Of a DNA stretch of 64,000 nucleotides, positions 11,887-22,312 are shown piece after piece. The DNA comes from Rhyacichthys aspro (lineage: Eukaryota; Chordata; Actinopteri; Gobiiformes; Rhyacichthyidae): assembly GCA_036850595.1 (NCBI GenBank), contig CM072160.1, positions 15,417,906 through 15,481,905 of the forward strand. The letters are read 5' to 3'. Under the pieces are notes generated by a model. That model saw only the letters and a list, made by a program, of their open reading frames with translations, did no database searches and was not told the DNA's origin. The translations under genes and the position numbers were made by a program. Every line of letters begins with the position of its first letter. Within the stretch, counting starts at the first letter, position 1.

Positions 11887-13485
11887 ATGCCTTTATCAAA
11901 GTTGTGTTTTTTTGTACTGCTTGGACTGTCTCGAGCTTCTGACAGTGAGTCTGCGGCCCAGCCCGGGACACCCTCCCTCGGGTATGCCTCTTCAGTCCGC
12001 TCCGTGTGCAGACCCATCCCGAGCACCTTGGCTCTGTGCCACGGCATCGGCTACAGACAAATGCGGATCCCCAACTTGCTCGGCCATGATTCTCTGAGAG
12101 AGGCCCAACAACAATCGGCGGCGTGGCTACCTCTCATTTCAAAGCTTTGCCACAAGGACACCAAGAAGTTTCTGTGCTCCCTGTTCGCCCCCGTGTGCCT
12201 CCCGGAGCTCAGCGTGCCAGTCAGCCCGTGCAGGAGCCTGTGTGAAGCCGTGAGAGATGGATGTGTGCCTGTGATGAGCGCCTTTGGGTTTCCGTGGCCG
12301 GAGATGTTTAATTGCACACGTTTCCCGCGGGGGACTGAGCTTTGTATCCCGGCCACAGGAGAAGGGGACACCCGGACTGAAGAGGAGCTCAGGAACGAAG
12401 AGGCGTTAAAAGGTTTTACACTCGGCCAGGGTCCACCTTAGGGGCGTAACTAGTCAGGTTACATGCAGTTCAATCAGTCATCTAAAATAACAGTGAAACA
12501 GTCTTAAAACAAGTCTTAAATAAGATCAAAAAGTAACCAGGAAGAAACAAGGAAATTGTCTCCATGAGCATGATCCACATATTCACCTTTGTTTTTGTTA
12601 TGAAGATGGTGATCTGTGTTTATTTAGTGTAGTCTACTTTTTTTTAAGCCTTTAATCCCTTTAGGTCTGCTCAAACAGGCACATTTCACTTTTTTTAATT
12701 CATGATAGTAAAATATTTCTGTCAGAGATTTATTAATTTCAATATTTATGTTTTATATTTATTTCATTCATTTCATTTATTTTCTTAAATATTTACTTTA
12801 TTTTTATGTAGCCTACTATCATTGCCATAGTAACCTAATCTGCATTTTTTTCTTTTTTCATATCCAGGGACTGTTATCTGTGATGCCTGTAGTCTAGCTG
12901 CTGAAGGAGAAACTGACATCCAGGAAAATTTCTGTCAGAGTCCATATGGTGAGGGGCCACAAAACAGGACAAAATATATAATATAATTTTCAATTAGTTT
13001 CCATTTTATTTTGCACATAAAACTTCCTGCTGTGTGAAATGACACCCAAACTTATAATTGTGTCTGTGTCCCTCTTAGCGTTTAAGATGCGTTTGGGCAG
13101 TGTGTCAACAGTAGGAGGGGACCGGCAGCTGGTCCCTCTGCCCCGCAGTAGAATCCTGAGGTGGGCAGGAGGTGCTGCTGAGAGGGCAGAGGGCATCGGC
13201 GGTGCAATGGCTCACAGTGCTTTGTGGCTACAAGAAGGAGGCATCTGTACTTGCCCTGGCATGGACTCTACGGAGATGCCAGACGCACAGTTGGAAGAAG
13301 TAAACACAGACAGGGGTCAAAACACTGAAGCCGAAAGTGTTGGAGCCCAGGGCTGGTATCTGGTTCTGGCTAAAGCTGAGGAGGGGAGATTGGTGGTAAC
13401 TCGTCTGGTGAGGTGGACCAAAGAAGACAAAGAGCTAAAGAAGTTCATCAGGGCTCTCCTTAAACAGCCATGTCCAGGGTTGTAG
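11887..13485 (+). CDS. Secreted frizzled-related protein, SFRP2-like
   Basis: sFRPs are secreted modulators that bind Wnt through a Frizzled-type cysteine-rich domain. Exons 11887-12412, 12868-12948 and 13079-13485 give 337 residues. ATG at 11887 opens a signal peptide (hydrophobic KLCFFVLLGLSRA). The cysteine-rich domain spans residues about 40-160, with CRPIPSTLALCHGIGYRQMR, LCHKDTKKFLCSLFAPVCL and PVMSAFGFPWPEM. These resemble SFRP2 more than SFRP1, SFRP5 or sizzled. The netrin-like domain follows in exons 2-3 (ICDACS, AFKMRL, CTCPGM, YLVLAKAEEGRLVV, RWTKEDKELKKFIR). Between CTCPGM and YLVLAK lies an acidic, polar stretch of about 30 residues that is absent from the SFRP2 I know. The basic lysine-rich segment usual before it is mostly lost. 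The exon 1 donor is GTTTTA, a weak form. It could be annotated sfrp2-like (sfrp2l) or a sizzled relative; orthology needs a tree. Confidence 0.88.
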
Positions 13486-14553
13486 ACTCCTAATCACAGA
13501 CTGACATGATCAGAAAACATTGTTTCATTTACCTTAAGTAGAGTCAAGTATCATGACAGTCGCTGAATTTTCTTATGTATTTACAAATGTTACAAGCAAA
13601 AAGCAGACATTGCTACAAATCATCTCATCCCCAAATATATCTGATTCCTACAGCAATACCTTTAAAATACAGTTTGTATGACATATTTAACATGCTATTT
13701 TTTTTCATCATTTGATTTATCACTCATAAAGGCATTTAATTGGTGCAAATACATCTGGCATATTCCAGTATACACAAGTACTCCTTTTGGGTTAGTATGT
13801 ATTTAAACCATACTGTGTGTCTATTTTTTTATATACTATACTTGGTAATTGTATTTTTACTGTAGCTACCCATGTTATGTTTTATAAATCATCATTAGTC
13901 TATACTTTGTATTGTGTTGAGCTTTTATCACCTATTATGACTGCGTTAGAAACTGGACTCTTATTAAACCTCCCAGATAAACACCTGTTGCTGTGTATAT
14001 ATCAAGTGTCTTCACATTATGTCAGTGTCTTACTAGTAAAGCCTCTACCCATTTCATCAATTTTACTTCTGAACAAAACCTACTCCGACTCCTCCTTAAC
14101 GTTAACATATAGTCATTCTTCCCTTTAACTTCTATTCTAAATCTAGCATCACAAAATGAGTGTTGTTTATTTGTTTGGAAGACATTTCTCAACACGTGAT
14201 CCATAAATTATTCATACCATCAGGTCTCCTAGCCTTTCTAACGCACACCTGTGTCATTCTGTCCTTCCCTCCTCACAGTGCCACTGTTGTCTTTCATGTC
14301 CTTTGCATTACTTTTCCATTACCAAGAATTTGGGAAAAAAGGTGAGTATAAATTATTTGCATGAAGAAGGAATTGCAGCTTTATATTGGTGTAACTTGCT
14401 AGGTTTGTGCATTATGAGGTCTTGTGTGTGTGGAGTGCTGCTGCCATAGATGCATCTAGAACAGGACATTTTGGATAGAGCAGAAGATTATAACAAGAAA
14501 GAACAACAAATTTATGTATGTTTTTTTTTTTTGTTCACCAATGTTGTGTTAGG
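13486..14553. other. Intergenic region upstream of tomt
   Basis: Mostly AT-rich. A good minus-free donor on the plus strand (AAAAAAG then GTGAGT) at about 14341 and an acceptor just before the tomt ATG (TGTTAG at 14547-14552) suggest a 5' UTR exon of tomt ending near 14341. Open frames at 13817-14345 have no recognisable product. Confidence 0.45.
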
Positions 14554-15731
14554 ATGGTGTCTCCGGCTATTGCATTGGCTTTCCTCCCACTCCTCCTGAC
14601 ACTAATCATCAGGTATCGGCACTTCTTTTTGTTGTTTTACCGAGCCATTTTGGTCAGGATATGGAAAGACATTGTAACTGGCCTGAGCAGAGAGGAGCGG
14701 GCATACGAGTATGTTTTAACCCATGCCACCCCTGGAGACCCTGATAGCATCTTGGACGCCTTTGATGTGTGGTGTACCAAAGTGGAGTATATCAGCAACA
14801 TTGGACCCAAAAAAGGTGGGGAGCTATTTAAGCCAATCCATGAAATGGGAGTAACTATTGTGAGCTATAAGAACACTTTGTTTTATGTTATGTATAGGGA
14901 AGATCTTAGACCGTCTGCTGATGGAGCAGAGTCCCCTGACTGTGTTGGAGCTGGGTACACATTGTGGTTACAGCACAGTGCGAATGGCCCGGTCATTGCC
15001 CCTGGGTGCCAGGATTTACAGCATTGAGATGGATCAGAGAAATGCTGCCATTGCTGAGAAAATCATCCGTTTGGCAGGTTTAGATGATGACACAGTGAGT
15101 GCCTGTTGCAATGATTTTTTCCAAATTTCTAAATGAATTTACATACAGTAGAACGGAATTGTCTTACCTTTTTTTGACTGACTTTTTGGTAAGGTGGAGC
15201 TGATTGTGAGTCCTTCAGATGAAGTGATCCCTCGACTGAGGTCTGACTTTGGATTGGAGAGACTGGATTTTGTTTTCATGGATCACTGGAAGAAAAGTTA
15301 CCTCCCAGACCTGCAGGTGTGTAACTGCGAGCTGCCATTGAACAGTGTCAATAACATTAAGTCCATGCAAATATTTTTTTGTAGTAAAAAATGTCAGTAA
15401 AATTTAGGATTGAAAAGCACAAACATTTCTTTGGCATTTGAAGCCCTCTAATGTGTTGCCTTATAGTGTTTTATGTAAAGATACAGCTAAATAAATTGAT
15501 CCTGATTTTTATGGTATTTTCTCTGTGTTGCAGATGTTAGAGGGCTCCGGTCTACTAGGGAAAGGCTCAATTATTTTGGCTGACAACGTACTCTTTCCTG
15601 GAGCACCAAAGTTTCTAAGATACATACGCAAGAGTGGTTTATATGAATGGAAGATTCACAGGGCCACACTAGAATATAGCAAAGGCATCAGGGATGGGAT
15701 GGCTGAGCTGATCTATCAGGGGATTAAGTAG
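14554..15731 (+). CDS. tomt: Transmembrane O-methyltransferase (TOMT)
   Basis: This catechol-O-methyltransferase relative is needed, in fish and mouse hair cells, for delivery of TMC channels to stereocilia. Exons 14554-14815, 14898-15094, 15194-15316 and 15534-15731 give 259 residues. An N-terminal hydrophobic anchor, IALAFLPLLLTLII, is followed by RYRHFFLLFYR. The S-adenosylmethionine fold is seen in VLELGTHCGYSTVRMA and IYSIEMD. The COMT-type metal and catalytic segment is FMDHWKKSYLPD, and LADNVLFPGAPKF carries the second Asp-Asn pair. The last exon ends AELIYQGIK. In primates this region is fused to LRRC51 as LRTOMT; here it stands alone and no LRRC51 exon is seen upstream. It converges on anapc15. 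Confidence 0.95.
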
Positions 15732-16439
15732 GCTTTTCTTGAATGATTATCACCCCCATATGGTAAAAACAATCTTATGCTCAGTTGTCACTAATCAGAA
15801 ATGTTTAAGCAACATTAAGGCTTACAATGTCAGGATATTCATTTTTCTAACAAATGTCTTGTTTATTATTGTCATTGGAAACTACTGTTAACACTGTTGG
15901 AATAACTGTTGAACTTTATTTTTCAAATCATACATATTCAATAAAATTATCAGTCTTACTTAATACCAAACCAATGAACTACTATGTTGTATGTTTATAA
16001 AAATCTTTAATTTAGTATTATAAGTTGACATTAATAGAAATAGTTTGCCTTTGTTACCAAACAGACAGATACCAAATAAAAGTTTTCATAAAGGGAACAG
16101 CATTTACATTACTGCTGCTATAAAAGAAAAAGAACATGTGTTTTTTTGTTCTGTATAGGTAACAAATTATTTAGCTGACTGAACTGTTGTACGTGCTGCC
16201 TCAGCTGTTCAGACACTTATGAGTGGTGGCACATGACTTAAGGCCGTTTAGGCGACAGATACCATACACCTACGTCAATGGTGACAGCCCAAGCCTGCAT
16301 AACAGAGTCAATGTACTAAGTAAAGTACTACGTGGAACACTTGCAGTGAAGTCCAGGGTTATCTGCGCACAACTGAGACGACAAGTGTCACAGGAAAGTA
16401 AACATCTAGAGCCAAATGACCAGATAAAGACTAAAAGAT
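15732..16439. other. Convergent 3' UTRs of tomt and anapc15
   Basis: AATAAA for tomt is at 15940-15945 on the plus strand. On the minus strand, candidate signals for anapc15 are ATTAAA at 16004-16009 and AATAAA at 15915-15920. If the last is used the transcripts overlap tail to tail. No other gene is seen; the frame at 16223-16510 overlaps the anapc15 end and has no domain. Confidence 0.5.
15940..15945 (+). promoter_or_regulatory. tomt: Poly(A) signal AATAAA of tomt
   Basis: Canonical hexamer about 210 bases after the tomt stop codon, the first one downstream. Confidence 0.6.
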
Positions 16440-17332
16440 TTAAATCATCCATTGGTCTTGGTCTTGGTCTGGTCCTTCCATGTCCACCTGAAAAAAAAAA
16501 GACAGGATAAATAAAATTTTATGATTAGGGAGTAACAAACAAACATACCATATCTTACAAAAGAAACATGCTAAATAATATATGTTTGAAATAAAATAAA
16601 GAATGCGACAAATTATGTTGAAGTGTCTGCATATGAAAAAACTATTAAACTTGTCAAAATGTCTTGCAGCCATAGTAATGTGAAAAATTTTGTGTCCATC
16701 TACAGCTCACTTAGTCATTTTGGGATAGTAAAATAGTGCAATCTAAGTTAAAGTACCTCGTTAATCTCCCCATCATCTGGCGACTCATTGTAGTCATTCA
16801 TTTCATCCATGTCCTGCATGTCTTCTTCATCTTCAGAGTCTTCCTCACTGTCTTCCTCGTCCTCATCGTCTTCCTCTTCTTCATCCTCATAACCTGCCTG
16901 AAATCCATAAAAAAGAAACATGTATACAATAAAATGCACTGTTTTTAAAGATGCCTTTTTCTCAACACTTAATATAGTACTCTTGAAGTCAGAAGAATGC
17001 TGACATTGCGCTGTCTTACATCAAAGATAGGTTTCCCAATGGGCATTAGATTGTTGTCTTTCTCAGCAATACTCTGCAACTGAGGCACAACACAGACACA
17101 AAATGTGAGCAGACAAATGCGTGTAAGTCGTATAAGAAGTAGATCAAGCGGTAAATCAACAGTCGCGTGTACATGTGTGCTATTTTTATTTATGAATAAT
17201 CGTTATGTTTACCCAGGTTTGGTGCTGCTGCTCTTGTTGGTGTAATTCGGCTTCATCCACACACGGCCGGTCCAAGTTAAACCACAGAGACTCGGTTATC
17301 CGTGGGAATAAGGAGGGGAACAGTGTGGACAT
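16440..17332 (-). CDS. anapc15: Anaphase-promoting complex subunit 15
   Basis: APC15 helps the anaphase-promoting complex turn over the mitotic checkpoint complex so that cells leave checkpoint arrest. Exons 17332-17213, 17079-17020, 16897-16757 and 16487-16440 are all a whole number of codons and give 122 residues; human has 121. The start is MSTLFPSLFPRITESLWFNL, followed by QQEQQHQTW and LQSIAEKDNNLMPIGKP. Exon 3 encodes an almost wholly acidic run (EDEEEEDDEDEED onward) ending NDYNESPDDGE. The last exon is DMEGPDQDQDQWMI, with GACCAA-type codon repeats. The protein is nearly identical to the mammalian one, so the call is firm. Confidence 0.97.
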
Positions 17333-18996
17333 GTCTAACACACAAACATAACAACAACTCACCATTTAGCACGCTCAAACCCGAGAGTAGCAGGAGGCTA
17401 AAGCTAAAACATCGTGGCCAAAAAACAGTCCCAAAGAAACAATGCACGTGATATAGATTGTACACAAAATAAGATAAAATCACATTTTTACGCAATATAT
17501 TTTCTGGATGTAAATTCACCATACCTGAAAAGCTCCCAGAACCGCTTTTTAAAATTCAAAACAAATGCTACCGGAAACAGCGGTCGTCCATCCGTAAATG
17601 TTTCCGGAAGGTTCTATGGTAAACGCTGGTTCCGAAGCAGCGCAGTGTTTGCTTTTAGAAACAATATTACACGTTTATTAAAAATATACCAAAATGTGTT
17701 CTTAATGTTGATTTACTTCATTCATATGTCCCACGAGAGCAATGTCAACGTGAATTACCATTTCAATCTTTTCATGGGAAGAACATTTTTCACTGTATAT
17801 CTCAACAACATAAACTATATGGCAGGTTGTTTGATTGAGTTTAAAAGTTAAAGTTACCCTAGATTTCACTCTTGCTCTCTCTTGACCTGTAGAAAAGATA
17901 ATGGGGCACTTGGCCAGGTTAATTACTTATGTCGAAATCTTGCATATCAAGCCTTTCATAAAAAAGAACAGCCATTAGTAATAGTGTAACAAAGGTCTCA
18001 GTCTATTACAGCTTGACATTGACTCTAGACAAAACATCTTCCACCTTTATCTTTCAAAGTTTTCCAGATGGTATACGCTTTCGATGGGTCTTGACCATTA
18101 TTTACATTAAATTTTTACATACCATTTGTTTCTTCACACTCAAATCAGCGTTTTCAGAATACAGCACAATAATGTTCTTTTATTGTATATTTTTCACCAG
18201 GACAACAGTTGCTGTCCATCTTTATCTACCCCTTTTACTGTTCCAGGTCACATTAACTCTATAACATCCTGCAGTATGTGACCAGTGGAGACCTTGAGAT
18301 AAAACTTTCCTCAGCAAGAAGTTATAAAACATTCACACTCACACGTTTGCCAGGACTCAGGTGATGGCAAACTTTGGACTTTGGACAAACACTACTTGAG
18401 AGTATGGCATTTTTCCCCATTTGCACTCCACTCCAACTTACTCATTTCACATCTGTGCGTATGTCCTAAATCTTGCTTTGTCTCCAGAACGGTTTCGGGA
18501 ATACAGAAAAAGACTGCAGATTTTTAGGAGAAGAATCACCAGACTCTAAAGAGGTTAAGTACAATTCTTAATAACAATTCTTATTAACTAAATAAATACT
18601 CCAGCAGTCTTGATTTTGAAATAACTTACCTATCAAACTAGATTGTGTATTCTCGGGGTATTCTCACATAGATACATACATACATATGTTAAATAATATA
18701 GACTATTTTTTTACACTGAGATTTAATACATTTTCTCTTATTTGTAATTTTATGCAATGAACTACAGTAGAAAGTTTATTTGTATTTTATTGATCCTATC
18801 ATTCTCAGCCATCAGGAACAGACCATCAAGGATATATAACATCAAGGATTAGCATGTGTTGCTTTGATGCAAATAAAGGATTACCGTACCTTTTAGTTTT
18901 AATTGAAATATTACTTTGGGTAGAACTGTTACAAAGACCATTTTCATTGAAAAGTGTTATGTGCAATATTGTGTTAGCTTACATTTACACAGAATC
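17333..18996. other. Intergenic region, anapc15 to folate receptor
   Basis: Contains the anapc15 5' end (left, GC-richer to about 17650) and the folate receptor upstream region (right). TATATAA at 18833-18839 lies 158 bases before the receptor ATG and could be a TATA box. Open frames at 17414-17851 and 18013-18264 are AT-rich and without recognisable domains. Confidence 0.45.
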
Positions 18997-20042
18997 ATGT
19001 GGGTTGCCTTGGCCTTGATGTTAGCTGTCTGCAGTGGTGCTTTGTCTCTGGACAAACTCAACATGTGTATGGATGCCAAACACCACAAAGTGAACCCTGG
19101 ACCTGAGGGGCAGCTTTACCTCCAGGTAAATGTTTCAAATCATAGGGCATGACAAAAAAAGTTTAATGGATATTTCTCACCACTTGTCCACTTTATTTCC
19201 AGTGCGCACCGTGGCGTGACAATGCTTGCTGCACAGCCAACACCAGCGCAGAGGCTCATGAGGATAACTCTTACCTGTACAACTTTAACTGGAACCACTG
19301 TGGTGGTATGAGCGATAAGTGCAAGAAGCATTTCATCCAAGACACCTGCTTCTATGAGTGCTCACCACACTTGGGTCCATGGATACAGGAAGTATGTTAT
19401 TGTATTTAATGTGTGCTTATTTTTTGTGCATACATGTATTCAACTCTAGATGGCAGTATACATACAAGCCACAAGCACAGAGGAAGCTGCCTTTTTCCCC
19501 TGTCCTTTCTTTTGTGATTTATTGTGATTATCTCTTCCTTCCTATGTGTGTGTAGGCGAACCAGAACTGGCGTAAGGAGCGCATTGTGGACGTACCTCTC
19601 TGTAAGGAAGACTGCCACAGTTGGTGGGAGGACTGCAAGGATGACTTAACTTGCAAAACAAACTGGCACAAAGGATGGGACTGGAGCTCGGGTAATTATG
19701 AGCACACATTTGATGTTCATGTGACAAAGAGACTTGAATAAAAAGTGTCTTTACCCTTCCTACACAGGCACAAATAAATGCCCCAAAGACACAAAGTGCA
19801 GGAAGTGGACTGATGTCTTTCCAACTCCTAAATCTATGTGTGAAGAAATCTGGTCCAACTCCTACCTGTACACCACTTACACCAAAACATCAGGCCGCTG
19901 CATGCAGCTCTGGTTCACCGGGGAAAATCCAAATAAAAAAGTTGCTGAGTACTATCTTCTTAACAGTGTTCAGCGGCAGCAAAGCTTTACGTTCACAGCT
20001 CTGCTCTTACTGTGTGTGACCCCTCTGTTTTTAACAACCTGA
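18997..20042 (+). CDS. folr1: Folate receptor, GPI-anchored
   Basis: Folate receptors bind folate at the cell surface and carry it in by endocytosis. Exons 18997-19125, 19203-19391, 19556-19691 and 19768-20042 give 242 residues. A signal peptide (MWVALALMLAVCSGALS) is followed by LNMCMDAKHHKVNPGPE, the classic start of the mature protein. Conserved cysteine-rich stretches include CAPWRDNACCTANTS, CFYECSPHLGPWI and WRKERIVDVPLCKEDCHSWW. The folate-pocket segment is TCKTNWHKGWDWSSG. The C-terminus is hydrophobic (FTALLLLCVTPLFLTT) after a polar linker, as expected for GPI attachment. Only one copy is present, whereas human has several in tandem here. The symbol folr1 is by family; one-to-one orthology with a particular human paralogue is not implied. 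Confidence 0.93.
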
Positions 20043-20135
20043 TCAGGATATACCCTGTGCATGTCAAGGTCCTTGTATTTTATTTAATATGCCATTTGTG
20101 AGAGAAAATGTCGATTTAATCATTTCAAGTCATAT

Positions 20136-20141
20136 AATAAA
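20136..20141 (+). promoter_or_regulatory. folr1: Poly(A) signal AATAAA of the folate receptor
   Basis: Canonical hexamer 94 bases after the stop codon. Confidence 0.6.
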
Positions 20142-21880
20142 TCACAATGCTGTACTTCAACAGTATTTTTCTTTGTTTCTTTCGAAAGTCACCATAAAAA
20201 GTCTATCACCACACAACTGATCTTGGGTCTGCATGTAGGGAAAGTGTCCCTCTACACTGGGCCCCAGCAATTGCAGCTCACATGACCACTCCAGCAGGCT
20301 AGTGGTTAGAGAGCTCTACTGGTAATTATGGGATTCCCGTCTCCAGTGTTTCTGTGTAGTAAGTGAGACAAAGCGAAAGGAAGAGAGTCCATGTCTCACG
20401 ACGAGACAGTATGGGGTGTAAGTCTGTATCTGGGGTCAATGCTATGTCTTTGATATGAGCAACTACACAGGTAAGATCTTGCTGACATGGTATTTATTTA
20501 TGCTATATACTGTGTTATAATGTTTTTCAGTACATACCTTTGACAGAAAAGGTTCAGGCTTTGTTTTTTTCTTTCTAATTACCCATGGTGCAGAAAGAAA
20601 CCAATAAGCATAGTAAAATTAATAGTTTTCAACGTCAACACTTGTGGTACAATTAAGTAGATGCAGACAATAGGTAAACATGTAGGGACATAACTGTGTG
20701 CACATACATATATATTCATATGCACACAAACATACACACCCATCCCTACATCTTATAGCTTATACTAAACATGGAGGAAAACGGAAGGAAAAAAGGACTA
20801 ACAGTTAAAAAAAGAAGATGAAACAAGAATGTAAAAGAGAGAGTCATCTTATTTTTTCTCTCAGTTCTTCTGTTTTATTATTTCCTTCCAAAGTAAAGTG
20901 CTGAAAGCTGATGCTACACATTTGTCATAATTCTTAATCTACCACAGTGTCAGTGTGTAACGTAATGTAACTTAAAAATATCTGAAGAAATTAGGAAATG
21001 TAAATGTGTTAACCTAAACTGTCTATTTGGTGATTTAAATACAACAATATTACTGACACAACACACAGCTCTGAAGTGGAGCATAGATAAATGAGTCGGA
21101 AAAGGTGTATTTGTTAGGGTTTTAGCATAAAATGGTGTCAATGTATTTTTTTTAAATACAGTGTGACATTTTACATTACACTTGAACATTTTTTTATTCT
21201 GATACCACATATGTTACTTATACAGTGTTGCACACAGACATGCAGGCACTCATAGTGTGATGCCATAGCCCAGAATAGCTTAGGGATGGCTGGTGTCCCT
21301 GTGGCTATTAATACTCAGCTTTTCTGAGATCATTGACAACACACCCTGCCTAAACTCCAGCCCTCTCATGCTTTGTGTCTACATCTGGCTTGTCTTAGAA
21401 GGAATATGTGGTTAAAAAGAGAAGAGCGGCTATTTGCTTGGCTGTAAACTACAAATGCTTTCTTTTTGGACACTTTCGCTTCTCCTTAGTCTATAGGGGA
21501 CGGCTACATCTTGTGTTAGTGTGTGGGGCATGAAAAAGAATGGAATTGCATAACAGGATTGGAGTTGAGAAATTACTGCAACTTAGCTTTCAGAGTACCA
21601 GCAACCAATCAAGCCAAAAATAAAAGCAAAAAAACACTTTCTTTTTATACTTTACCCTATTGTGTAAGAGGTGAATAAATGAAATGCCCAAAATAGAACA
21701 AATAATATTGACGCACAGAATAAAAAAAAAAAAGATTACAGCAGTTATTATGGTATTTTTTGTAGATTAATAGTGGTTTGTGGCTTTTTGTGATTTTTTT
21801 TTTTTATCATTCACGTCTGTCTCGCACTCATTTCGAAATTCTCACAGCAAAAAGCACGGGAGATTCGTCGTTTCTTTCAA
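20142..21880. other. Intergenic region, folate receptor to inppl1
   Basis: AT-rich, with a tRNA-like relic at 20291-20347 and an alternating purine-pyrimidine patch near 20700-20750. No gene was recognised on either strand. Confidence 0.5.
20291..20347 (+). repeat. Possible tRNA-derived SINE relic
   Basis: GGCTAGTGGTTAGAGAGC resembles a polymerase III A box in its tRNA setting. It is followed by CTACTGGTAAT, like an anticodon arm, and a degenerate B-box-like GGGATTCCCGTCTCC. A body and a tail of a named family were not recognised. Confidence 0.35.
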
Positions 21881-22312
21881 TTTCCTGTGCCCAAATGTAC
21901 TCGCGAAGACGGGGCTTTTACTTTGAACGGTAAAGGCGGAAGCAGTACGTGTTGGTCGTTGTAACTTGACGCGGCTTGTCCCACAGGCAGCGCTGGATCA
22001 GTCCAGTGTGGATTTCCATACCCTGATTTCCGTGGCTCTGGGAAACCCTGGAGGAGGGCGAGGGTTTTCAGGAACCGAGGAAGACAGAGGCGAAAACAAC
22101 GCGACTTAATAAATCCACACTTGAACCCTCAACTGTTTAACTACGACACTTTTCTCACACTTTCTTCTCCTCCCAGCGACCCTTCCAGTTACTTCTTCTT
22201 CTTCGCTGGTGGAGTTTTCGGTTGGAGACTGGAGGAGGAGGAGGTCCCGGGGGGAGTTTTCGGAGGAGTCGGGAAGCAGCTTGAGTTAACGCCGGTTTGA
22301 AGGGCTGTGGCC
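21881..22312 (+). promoter_or_regulatory. inppl1: GC-rich promoter and 5' UTR of inppl1
   Basis: CpG-richer sequence directly upstream of the inppl1 ATG, in contrast with AT-rich flanks. No TATA box is visible, which fits a broadly expressed gene. The ATG lies in a strong context, GGCCATGGCC. Confidence 0.45.

Noticed and set aside
12051..12371. Minus-strand frame opposite the frizzled cysteine-rich domain
   Set aside because: Antisense shadow of a GC-rich conserved exon, with no domain of its own.
11887..13485. Assignment of the frizzled-related gene to sizzled
   Set aside because: The CHKDTKKFLCSLFAPVCL and PVMSAFGFPWP segments fit SFRP2 better; sizzled has a clearly different middle of the domain. 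Kept only as an alternative.
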